Source: Prevotella sp. UBA4341
Lineage (GTDB): Bacteria > Bacteroidota > Bacteroidia > Bacteroidales > Bacteroidaceae
Assembly: GCA_002393705.1 (NCBI GenBank)
Contig: DGTH01000171.1
Coordinates: forward strand, 1 to 10,478
DNA length: 10,478 bases
Reading direction: 5' to 3'
The notes under the pieces were generated by a model that worked only from the letters and a program-made list of their open reading frames with translations, searched no databases and was not told the origin of the DNA. The position numbers were made by a program, and so were the translations under genes. Shown one piece after another: positions 5,592 to 10,478 of this stretch; the stretch's first letter is position 1, and the number at the start of each line of letters is the position of its first letter.

Positions 5592-7082
5592 ATGAAAAAG
5601 GTATTAAACTATCTCACACCGGCCTTGTGCGTCGTAGCACTGGCCTTCTCAGTAGCCGCTTTCAGCAAGGCATGCTCTGACAACACTCAACACTCAGCAC
5701 TCAACGCTCAAAACTCAACGCAGCTTCCGGCCGGACAGCCCGTTGACCTGACCTATGCCGCAGAAAAGGCGCTGCCTTCAGTGGTACATATTAAGTTTGT
5801 ACAGAACAGCCGCGTACAGACTGTTGACGTACAGACCGACCCCTTCGAAGACTTCTTTAACGACCCGTTCGGCGGTTTCTTCGGCCGTGGTCAGGGACAG
5901 AACGGCCAGCGCCGCATACAGACGCCACGCCGCGAGGCAACGGGTTCGGGCGTCATCATCTCTGAAGACGGATACATCGTCACCAACAACCACGTCGTCT
6001 CCGGTGCCGACGAACTGACCGTGACGCTCCACGACAACAAGGAGTTCTCGGCCCGCATCATTGGTACCGACGAAACCACCGACCTGGCACTCATCAAGAT
6101 TGACAGCAAGAAGCTGCCCGCCATCACCATTGCCAAGAGCGAAGACCTGAAGGTTGGCGAGTGGGTGCTCGCTGTAGGCAACCCCCTCGGTCTTAACAAC
6201 ACCGTCACTGCCGGCATCGTCAGCGCCAAGGCCCGCCGCCTGGGTGCCAACGGCGTAGAGAGCTTCATACAGACCGACGCCGCCATCAATGCCGGCAACT
6301 CTGGTGGTGCGCTCGTCAACACGCGTGGCGAGCTAGTAGGCATCAACGCCATGCTCTACTCGCAGACCGGCTCCTACAGCGGCTATGGCTTTGCCATACC
6401 AACCACCATCATGAACAAGGTGGTCGATGACCTCAAGAAGTACGGCACCGTACAGCGTGCCTTCATCGGCATTCAGGGCCAGGACGTCAAGCAGTACGTC
6501 GATGCGAAGAAGGCCAGTGGCGAAGAGGTTGACCTCGGCACCATGGAGGGCATTTACGTTGCCAAGGTGGTCGATGGCGGTGCTGCTGCCGAGGCAGGCA
6601 TCGAGCCTGGCGACGTCATTACCGGTGCCGACGGCCAGAAGGTCACCAGCTTCCCCGAGCTGCAGGAGATTGTAGCCAAGAAGCGCCCCGGCGACAAGAT
6701 GACGCTGACTTATCTGCACAACAAGAAGAAGAAGCAGGAGACCGTCACGCTGAAGAACGAGCAGGGCAACACCCGCGTAGTTCAGAACCGCGACATTGAC
6801 ATCCTGGGCGGACAGTTCCGCGAGGTTACCGACAAGCAGAAGCAGCAGCTCAACATCTCCTTCGGCCTCGAAGTCATCAAGGTCGATAACGGCAAGCTCA
6901 AGAATGCCGGCATCAACAAGGGCTTCATCATCCAGCGCGTCAACGACGAGAACATGAAGAGCATTGACGACCTGCAGAAGGAGGTACGCAAGGCCTCTAC
7001 CGGTCAGGAACCCGTGCTCTACATTCAGGGCATCTATCCCACCGGCAAGAAAGCATACTTCGCCATCTCCCTGGAGGAATAG
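5592..7082 (+). CDS. degP: HtrA/DegP-family periplasmic serine protease
   Basis: This is an envelope protease/chaperone that degrades misfolded periplasmic proteins. From ATG 5592 (496 residues) it has a signal sequence (about 1-27; the SKAC end is not a good lipobox), a low-complexity stretch (32-43) encoded by a 7-bp tandem repeat, and a trypsin-like domain with the full catalytic triad: His134 (TNNHVV), Asp164 (TTDLALIKI) and Ser237 (GNSGGALVN). Two PDZ domains follow (about 290-390 and 405-495), as in DegP/DegQ. The acidic/Phe/Gly-rich LA-loop region (84-108) resembles other Bacteroidetes homologues. GTG at 5580 is in frame and would add four residues, but ATG followed by Lys-Lys makes a better signal-peptide start. 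It has its own promoter (5506-5539) and a terminator-like hairpin downstream. DegQ or DegS naming is possible, but two PDZ domains exclude DegS. Confidence 0.95.
   Translation: MKKVLNYLTPALCVVALAFSVAAFSKACSDNTQHSALNAQNSTQLPAGQPVDLTYAAEKALPSVVHIKFVQNSRVQTVDVQTDPFEDFFNDPFGGFFGRGQGQNGQRRIQTPRREATGSGVIISEDGYIVTNNHVVSGADELTVTLHDNKEFSARIIGTDETTDLALIKIDSKKLPAITIAKSEDLKVGEWVLAVGNPLGLNNTVTAGIVSAKARRLGANGVESFIQTDAAINAGNSGGALVNTRGELVGINAMLYSQTGSYSGYGFAIPTTIMNKVVDDLKKYGTVQRAFIGIQGQDVKQYVDAKKASGEEVDLGTMEGIYVAKVVDGGAAAEAGIEPGDVITGADGQKVTSFPELQEIVAKKRPGDKMTLTYLHNKKKKQETVTLKNEQGNTRVVQNRDIDILGGQFREVTDKQKQQLNISFGLEVIKVDNGKLKNAGINKGFIIQRVNDENMKSIDDLQKEVRKASTGQEPVLYIQGIYPTGKKAYFAISLEE
5686..5720 (+). repeat. Heptanucleotide tandem repeat (five units) inside degP
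   Basis: CTCA recurs at 5686, 5693, 5700, 5707 and 5714, an exact 7-bp period. The consensus unit is CTCAAC[A/G], with CTCAGCA and CTCAAAA as single variants; a decayed sixth unit (5 of 7 matching) precedes them. It encodes the Gln/Asn/Ser/Thr-rich stretch after the signal peptide. Because 7 is not a multiple of 3, unit gain or loss shifts the frame. Confidence 0.85.
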
Positions 7083-7111
7083 CAGACGAAGCCCCTAAAA
7101 AACTTAAAAAG

Positions 7112-7153
7112 TAAGGCATTTTTTTGGTTATTACCAGAAAATGCCTTATTTTT
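7112..7153 (+). terminator. Rho-independent-type terminator of degP, overlapping the rpoD promoter
   Basis: TAAGGCATTTT (7112-7122) pairs with AAAATGCCTTA (7138-7148). The stem continues through a T bulge and a G-T pair to GGT/ACC around a TATT loop (7129-7132), then a run of five T (7149-7153). It lies 29 bp past the degP stop codon. The stem is long but AT-rich, so the strength is uncertain. The same bases hold both elements of the rpoD promoter. Confidence 0.65.
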
Positions 7154-7154
7154 G
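7123..7154 (+). promoter_or_regulatory. Bacteroidetes-type promoter of rpoD
   Basis: TTTG (7123-7126), 20 nt, then TATTTTTG (7147-7154) fits the phylum consensus exactly. The predicted start is near 7160, giving an A/C-rich leader of about 29 nt with no Shine-Dalgarno site before ATG 7189. The -33 element is in the left arm of the hairpin at 7112-7148 and the -7 element is the end of the right arm plus its T-tract. Confidence 0.7.
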
Positions 7155-7188
7155 CAACCAGCTTTTTAACCAATACCCACGAAACAAC

Positions 7189-8049
7189 ATGAGGCAACTG
7201 AAAATTACTGCGTCAATAACCAACAGGGAAAGTGCAGCTCTCGAAAAGTATCTGCAAGAAATAGCAAAAGAGGAACTACTCTCCATTGACGAGGAGGTAG
7301 AGTTGGCTGGACGCATACACAAGGGCGACCGTAAGGCCCTCGAACGGCTTACCAAGGCCAATCTACGTTTCGTTGTCTCCGTGGCCAAGCAGTACCAGAA
7401 CCAGGGACTCTCCCTGCCCGACCTCATCAACGAGGGCAACATGGGGCTGATACGTGCTGCTGAAAAGTTCGACGAGACGCGTGGGTTCAAGTTCATCAGC
7501 TACGCCGTGTGGTGGATTCGCCAGAGCATCCTGCAGGCCATAGCCGAACAAAGCCGTATCGTACGCGTGCCGCTCAACCAGGTGAGCTCGGTCAACAAAA
7601 TCAGCCGCGTGCTCAACCAGTTTGAGCAGGAGTACGAGCGCAGGCCCAACACGCAGGAAATAGCCGAGCGTACCGACCTGCCCGAAGATAAAGTCGGCGA
7701 GGCCATACAGTCCAGCAGCCGCCACGTCTCGGTCGATGCGCCCTTCGTTGAAGGCGAAGACAACTCGCTGCTCGACGTCATCGTCAACGACAACGCCCCC
7801 ATGGCCGACCTCGGACTCGTCCGGGAGTCGCTTCAGGCCGAAATCAAGACCGCCCTGCGCATGCTCAACGAGCGCGAACGCAACGTCATCAACGCCTACT
7901 ACGGCATCGGCCAGCCCGAAATGACCATGGAGGAGATAGGCATCAAGTACGGGCTCACACGCGAGCGCGTCAGGCAAATCAAGGAGAAAGCCATTCGACG
8001 ACTGCGTGCAGAAACGAAGAACAAAGTGCTGAAGACCTATCTCGGCTGA
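7189..8049 (+). CDS. rpoD: RNA polymerase primary (housekeeping) sigma factor
   Basis: This 286-residue protein is the Bacteroidetes-type primary sigma factor, which directs RNA polymerase to TAnnTTTG promoters such as those seen here. It begins [20 protein letters not shown], the usual start of this group, and lacks the long region 1.1 of E. coli RpoD. Region 1.2 is at about 16-48, region 2 at about 53-123 ([19 protein letters not shown], then AVWWIRQSI for -10 recognition and melting), region 3 at about 125-205, and region 4 at about 216-273 with the helix-turn-helix [20 protein letters not shown] (245-264). The open frame extends back to an ATG at 7141, but that codon lies within the promoter, so ATG 7189 is the start. 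The next gene follows after 25 bp and is probably co-transcribed. Confidence 0.97.
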   Translation: MRQLKITASITNRESAALEKYLQEIAKEELLSIDEEVELAGRIHKGDRKALERLTKANLRFVVSVAKQYQNQGLSLPDLINEGNMGLIRAAEKFDETRGFKFISYAVWWIRQSILQAIAEQSRIVRVPLNQVSSVNKISRVLNQFEQEYERRPNTQEIAERTDLPEDKVGEAIQSSSRHVSVDAPFVEGEDNSLLDVIVNDNAPMADLGLVRESLQAEIKTALRMLNERERNVINAYYGIGQPEMTMEEIGIKYGLTRERVRQIKEKAIRRLRAETKNKVLKTYLG

Positions 8050-8074
8050 CAAGAATAAAAGAAACAACCGATAT

Positions 8075-8512
8075 ATGAACAAACTGAAATACCTCATCCT
8101 CCTTCTGGCCGTCGGTACGCTCACCGTGGCCGGCATCAGCAGTGCCTCTGCCAAGAAGCGCCAGCTGTCCCACATCTACATGTTCGGCTTCTCGGCCTCG
8201 TTCAACGACTCCACCATCTATTTCACCGACATACAGACTGTTGACTCAGCGTGGATTGACGACAAGACCCTCTTCCTACAGGGCCGCGAAGCCTACTCGC
8301 AGCAGCTCAAGGACTACTTCTCTGCCCTCATGCAGCCCAACCGCGTCTGCGTCGTCATGTACGCCCCAACCCTCAAGGAGGCTGAAAAGCAGTACCTGAA
8401 GATGCGCCGCATCTACACCCGCCGGAAGGATGCCCCCTACGACGTTCGCTACCTCACCAGTAACGACTTCCGCTTCCAGCCCATCCAGCTCTATTTCGAA
8501 GAGGGCGAGTAA
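8075..8512 (+). CDS. Small exported protein of unknown function
   Basis: I do not recognise a named family. The 145-residue product has a clear signal peptide (MNKLKYLILLLAVGTLTVAG..., predicted cleavage after SASA at residue 26), no lipobox and no later membrane segment, so a periplasmic or secreted location is likely. The mature part of about 119 residues is mixed alpha/beta in character: hydrophobic strands at about 33-50 (HIYMFGFSASFNDSTIYF) and 91-97 (VCVVMYA), then a charged helix (99-117, LKEAEKQYLKMRRIYTRR), ending in an acidic tail. There are no cysteine pairs or obvious catalytic motif. It starts with ATG 25 bp after rpoD without a promoter of its own, so it probably shares the rpoD transcript. 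A weak terminator follows at 8518-8549. Codon use resembles the neighbouring core genes. Confidence 0.8.
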   Translation: MNKLKYLILLLAVGTLTVAGISSASAKKRQLSHIYMFGFSASFNDSTIYFTDIQTVDSAWIDDKTLFLQGREAYSQQLKDYFSALMQPNRVCVVMYAPTLKEAEKQYLKMRRIYTRRKDAPYDVRYLTSNDFRFQPIQLYFEEGE

Positions 8513-8517
8513 AGTCG

Positions 8518-8549
8518 CTGGCCCTCTCCTACCAGAGTTTTTTATTTTT
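8518..8549 (+). terminator. Possible terminator after the rpoD transcript
   Basis: Two short alternative stems, CTGG/CCAG (8518-8521 with 8532-8535) or CTCT/AGAG (8524-8527 with 8534-8537), stand directly before a T-rich tract with one interruption (8538-8549). The stems are only 4 bp, so the call rests mostly on position and the T-tract. Confidence 0.4.
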
Positions 8550-8559
8550 CTTGCAAAAA

Positions 8560-8626
8560 TGCCACACTTGCAACACTCGCTGTAAATCAAGGAATTACGC
8601 GTGGCATTATGGTGGCAAGTGTGGCA
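8560..8626. repeat. Nested inverted repeat in the convergent spacer
   Basis: TGCCACACTTGC (8560-8571) is perfectly complementary to 8615-8626 across 43 nt. Within that loop, CGC-T-GTAA (8578-8585) can pair with TTACGCG (8595-8601) around a 9-nt loop, with one bulged T. Both outer arms also show an internal 9-bp direct duplication (TGCCACACT/TGCAACACT on the left). It has no coding potential worth calling. It may be a structured RNA element, a convergent-transcript boundary or a remnant of a small repeat family. Confidence 0.7.
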
Positions 8627-8702
8627 AGAAGCATATAAATTTAACATTTGTTATGACGAAATACGCGCTATTTTAGCTCAAAACAACGCTACTTCCAACA
8701 AT

Positions 8703-8791
8703 AGAAGTGCCGTTTCTTAACCAGAGAAGTGCCGTTTCTCTAATGGAGAAGTGCCGTTTCTCTGATAGAGAAGTGCCACTTCTCTATCAGT
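8703..8791. repeat. Four-unit, 22-bp palindromic tandem array
   Basis: GAAGTG recurs at 8704, 8726, 8748 and 8770, exactly 22 bp apart. Units 1-3 share the core GAAGTGCCGTTTCT; unit 4 has GAAGTGCCACTTCT. Each unit is a palindrome of its own. The last extends to 14-bp perfect arms around a single C (CTGATAGAGAAGTG, 8762-8775, with 8777-8790). The array ends 8 bp beyond the stop codon of the minus-strand ATPase gene. There are no unique spacers, so it is not a CRISPR. Confidence 0.9.
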
Positions 8792-8798
8792 CAAGGAG

Positions 8799-10004
8799 TC
8801 AATAGGTAAAACCAAATAGCCATAAAGGTACACGACTGCCATGGCCAACTTCCGTATCATCCACGGCAAGGAAACTATCTGGAACCTCAGCTATCTGCTC
8901 AAATGATTTCTTCCTCCCTCCTACTTCAAAGAGATACTTGTTATTAATCAGAAAATCACCTTTAAGAGGATGCTTCACATCATTATTCACCTGCAACTGA
9001 CAACAGAACAGCGTCTCTCGCTCATTACCCTTATTCACCATAGGACATAGCGCATGCATCAAGTTGGGATTTCCCAAGAATATTTTGTCTGGCTTATATA
9101 AGAACTTATAGTTTTTTGCCTTTGAGCTAAGCAGGGTTAAAATCTGTGCTTTGTCAAGAGCATAAAGCATGCGTAGGCCCAACTCGTTATTGGTTGCCAA
9201 CTGCGTCCACAAATCTGACATTTTGGGCTCGAAAGGTACACGCTCGCTGATAATCATAACCAGCTTCTTCACTTTTTGAATAGTCTCAAACGCCATGTTT
9301 TCGACAGCAGGTAAGTCACTGTCGATAACCACAGATACAATTTCCCTCAAACGCGACGCGAAATCTTGGCCCACCTCTTTGTAAAAAGGATAGTACCCAT
9401 GCTCCAGGTAAGTTTCAAAGTGGGAAGCCACCTTCACCTTCTGTACTATTTGCATAGCATGGCGCACATGGTTCTGCAAAAGGTCTTCAAGAGGTATGAC
9501 TGGATAATGGATAACATCCTGAAAAGCCAAAAACTCCCTGAATGACAATCCATAGAGCGTATAAGCAGTCTGCCGGCGTGAGAGGTCAACCTTACCATTA
9601 TCCATAATGAGCAACGAACTGCTGGTATAGATAATGCTCATGTCGGGATAGTTGTCATAGATGTTCTTCAGTGTTTCCGACCATCCATTATATCTGTGCA
9701 CTTCGTCAAGATATAATCTTTGCAGGCCATGCTGATCTGCCCAATCCACCAAATCAATCAAGGAGTGAGTGGCAAACCACAAATCATCCAAAGATGCGTA
9801 GAGCGTCTTGTCGGTGTCCTCATAGTTTTCAAGAATATGCTGCAAGAGCATAGTGGTCTTACCCACGCCACGTGCACCCTTGATGCAAATAATCCTGGCA
9901 CTCCAATTGATTTGCTGGTACAGATAACGTTTAAACCGCAAGCTAATTCTGGCAATCTTACGATGATAGTTGTTGAATAGCGGCTGTAATTCTATCGACT
10001 CCAT
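8799..10004 (-). CDS. AAA_14/DUF4143-type ATPase
   Basis: The 401-residue protein belongs to the large Bacteroidetes group of AAA-type ATPases with a DUF4143-like C-terminal part; its cellular role is not known. It has Walker A GARGVGKT (43-50), Walker B LYLDEVHRY (97-105), a sensor-like TSSS (127-130) and an LSRR element (141-144). A helical/winged-helix region follows (about 235-310). The C-terminal region (about 340-401) has D350, then FEVGGRKK (359-366), a spacing like the D...ExK core of PD-(D/E)xK nucleases. ATG 10002-10004 is chosen because the longer open frame (to 10100) would contain the promoter at 10023-10054. The gene is visibly more AT-rich than clpC, degP and rpoD, suggesting separate acquisition. 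It stands alone, read toward the rpoD block, with a palindromic array just past its stop. Confidence 0.85.
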   Translation of the reverse strand: MESIELQPLFNNYHRKIARISLRFKRYLYQQINWSARIICIKGARGVGKTTMLLQHILENYEDTDKTLYASLDDLWFATHSLIDLVDWADQHGLQRLYLDEVHRYNGWSETLKNIYDNYPDMSIIYTSSSLLIMDNGKVDLSRRQTAYTLYGLSFREFLAFQDVIHYPVIPLEDLLQNHVRHAMQIVQKVKVASHFETYLEHGYYPFYKEVGQDFASRLREIVSVVIDSDLPAVENMAFETIQKVKKLVMIISERVPFEPKMSDLWTQLATNNELGLRMLYALDKAQILTLLSSKAKNYKFLYKPDKIFLGNPNLMHALCPMVNKGNERETLFCCQLQVNNDVKHPLKGDFLINNKYLFEVGGRKKSFEQIAEVPDSFLAVDDTEVGHGSRVPLWLFGFTY

Positions 10005-10022
10005 AGTTGATAAATTTTTGTG

Positions 10023-10054
10023 CAAAGATAATGTTTTATATTTGAAACAGCAAA
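10023..10054 (-). promoter_or_regulatory. Bacteroidetes-type promoter of the ATPase gene
   Basis: On the minus strand TTTG (10051-10054), 20 nt, then TATCTTTG (10023-10030) is an exact consensus match. The predicted start near 10017 leaves a leader of about 12-14 nt before ATG 10004. The -33 element lies within a small dyad, GCAAA/TTTGC (10050-10062). Confidence 0.65.
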
Positions 10055-10136
10055 TGTTTTGCGAGTTTTTACATTTCAAAATACAAATTTTATCCCGCAT
10101 TTTATGTTTTCGAATGGAAAAGACTGCCCAATGCCT

Positions 10137-10478
10137 CTACTCTGTAGCACGTTGGCGGACGGCCTCGAACAGGAGGATGGCGGCAGAGACGGAGACATTG
10201 AGGGAGTCCATGCGGCCGAGCATGGGTATGCGGATATGGGCCGTGGCAGCCTGACGCCACTGAGGGGTGAGTCCGGTTGACTCGGTGCCAAAGACAAGGG
10301 CGGTGGGACGGCGCATGTCGGTGGCGTAATAGAGGTTGGAGTCTTGCAGCTGGGCGGTGAGAATCTGTATGTTGTTATGCTGGAGAAAGGTGATGCATTC
10401 CTCTGAACTACAAGCTATTAAGGGCACACTGAAGCAGGCTCCGATGGAGGCACGGATGAGGTTGGGGTTGTAGAGGTC
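10137..10478 (-). CDS. SpoU/TrmH-family RNA 2'-O-methyltransferase, C-terminal part (cut by window edge)
   Basis: The last 113 residues are visible, and the frame stays open to the right edge (DLYNPNLIRASIGACFSVPL at the edge), so the gene begins outside the window. It methylates a ribose 2'-OH in tRNA or rRNA using S-adenosylmethionine, with the trefoil-knot SPOUT fold. Visible are SPOUT motif 2 (ALVFGTESTGL, residues 60-70) with its conserved G-x-E and motif 3 (IPMLGRMDSLNVSVSAAILLFEAVRQR, 84-110) with the SLNVSVSAA knot segment that binds the cofactor. Motif 1 is beyond the edge. The target nucleotide and exact name (TrmH, RlmB or another paralogue) cannot be decided from this part. A GTG at 10425-10427 is in frame, but using it would discard conserved sequence. 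The stop is TAG at 10137-10139. The ATPase gene lies downstream but has its own promoter. Confidence 0.92.
   Translation of the reverse strand, partial: DLYNPNLIRASIGACFSVPLIACSSEECITFLQHNNIQILTAQLQDSNLYYATDMRRPTALVFGTESTGLTPQWRQAATAHIRIPMLGRMDSLNVSVSAAILLFEAVRQRATE

Noticed and set aside
7141..7188. ATG 7141 as rpoD start
   Set aside because: That codon is inside the hairpin and upstream of the -7 element. ATG 7189 gives the conserved MRQLKIT N-terminus of Bacteroidetes RpoD.
8276..8647. Minus-strand open frame from the convergent spacer into the small exported protein gene
   Set aside because: Its start is made from the inverted repeat at 8560-8626 and the rest is antisense to a gene with a good signal peptide.
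8762..8790. Perfect palindrome as intrinsic terminator of the ATPase gene
   Set aside because: The stem is strong but no T-tract follows on the minus strand, and it belongs to the periodic array. A role in RNA 3'-end formation remains possible.
8703..8791. CRISPR array
   Set aside because: The period is 22 bp, nearly all of it repeated and self-complementary, with no unique 30-bp spacers and no cas genes nearby.
10005..10100. Extended start of the ATPase gene
   Set aside because: The added 32 codons contain a consensus promoter and low-complexity sequence. The family-like N-terminus begins at ATG 10004.

Overview
The window looks like a chromosome segment from a member of the Bacteroidales, most likely a Prevotella-like organism. 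Three things support this. The sigma factor at 7189-8049 is the short (286-residue) RpoD typical of the phylum. Five intergenic regions carry the Bacteroidetes promoter form (TTTG, about 18-22 nt, TAnnTTTG). Clear Shine-Dalgarno sites are scarce. No exact species is claimed.

Layout. On the left, minus strand, are the start of a UDP-glucose 6-dehydrogenase gene (cut by the window edge) and rfbC (dTDP-4-dehydrorhamnose 3,5-epimerase), an envelope-sugar pair read leftward. A divergent promoter region (1097-1208) separates them from a rightward block: a membrane protein joining a bacterial CCDC81-type HU domain to a SPOR domain; a zinc-ribbon/FHA protein; clpC (Clp ATPase); an HtrA/DegP-type periplasmic protease; the primary sigma factor rpoD; and a small exported protein of unknown function. 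On the right, minus strand, are an AT-richer AAA_14/DUF4143-type ATPase gene and the 3' end of a SpoU/TrmH-family RNA methyltransferase gene. A 286-bp convergent spacer (8513-8798) has no gene but holds a nested inverted repeat and a four-unit, 22-bp palindromic array.

The central block combines division/nucleoid-type functions (HU-SPOR, FHA), cytoplasmic and periplasmic protein quality control (ClpC, DegP) and general transcription (RpoD). clpC, degP and rpoD are not one simple operon. Each of degP and rpoD has its own promoter built into a dyad: a 72-bp nested palindrome before degP, and a terminator-like hairpin before rpoD whose T-tract is also the -7 element.

The most notable signals are a heptanucleotide tandem repeat inside degP just after the signal peptide, where unit gain or loss would hit stop codons in both other frames; the terminator/promoter overlap at rpoD; a near-identical 21-nt promoter core shared by rpoD and the HU-SPOR gene; an apparently leaderless GTG start on the HU-SPOR gene; and the palindromic array at 8703-8791. 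No wholly new multi-gene system is evident; the interest is mainly in regulatory architecture and in the HU-SPOR/FHA pair.
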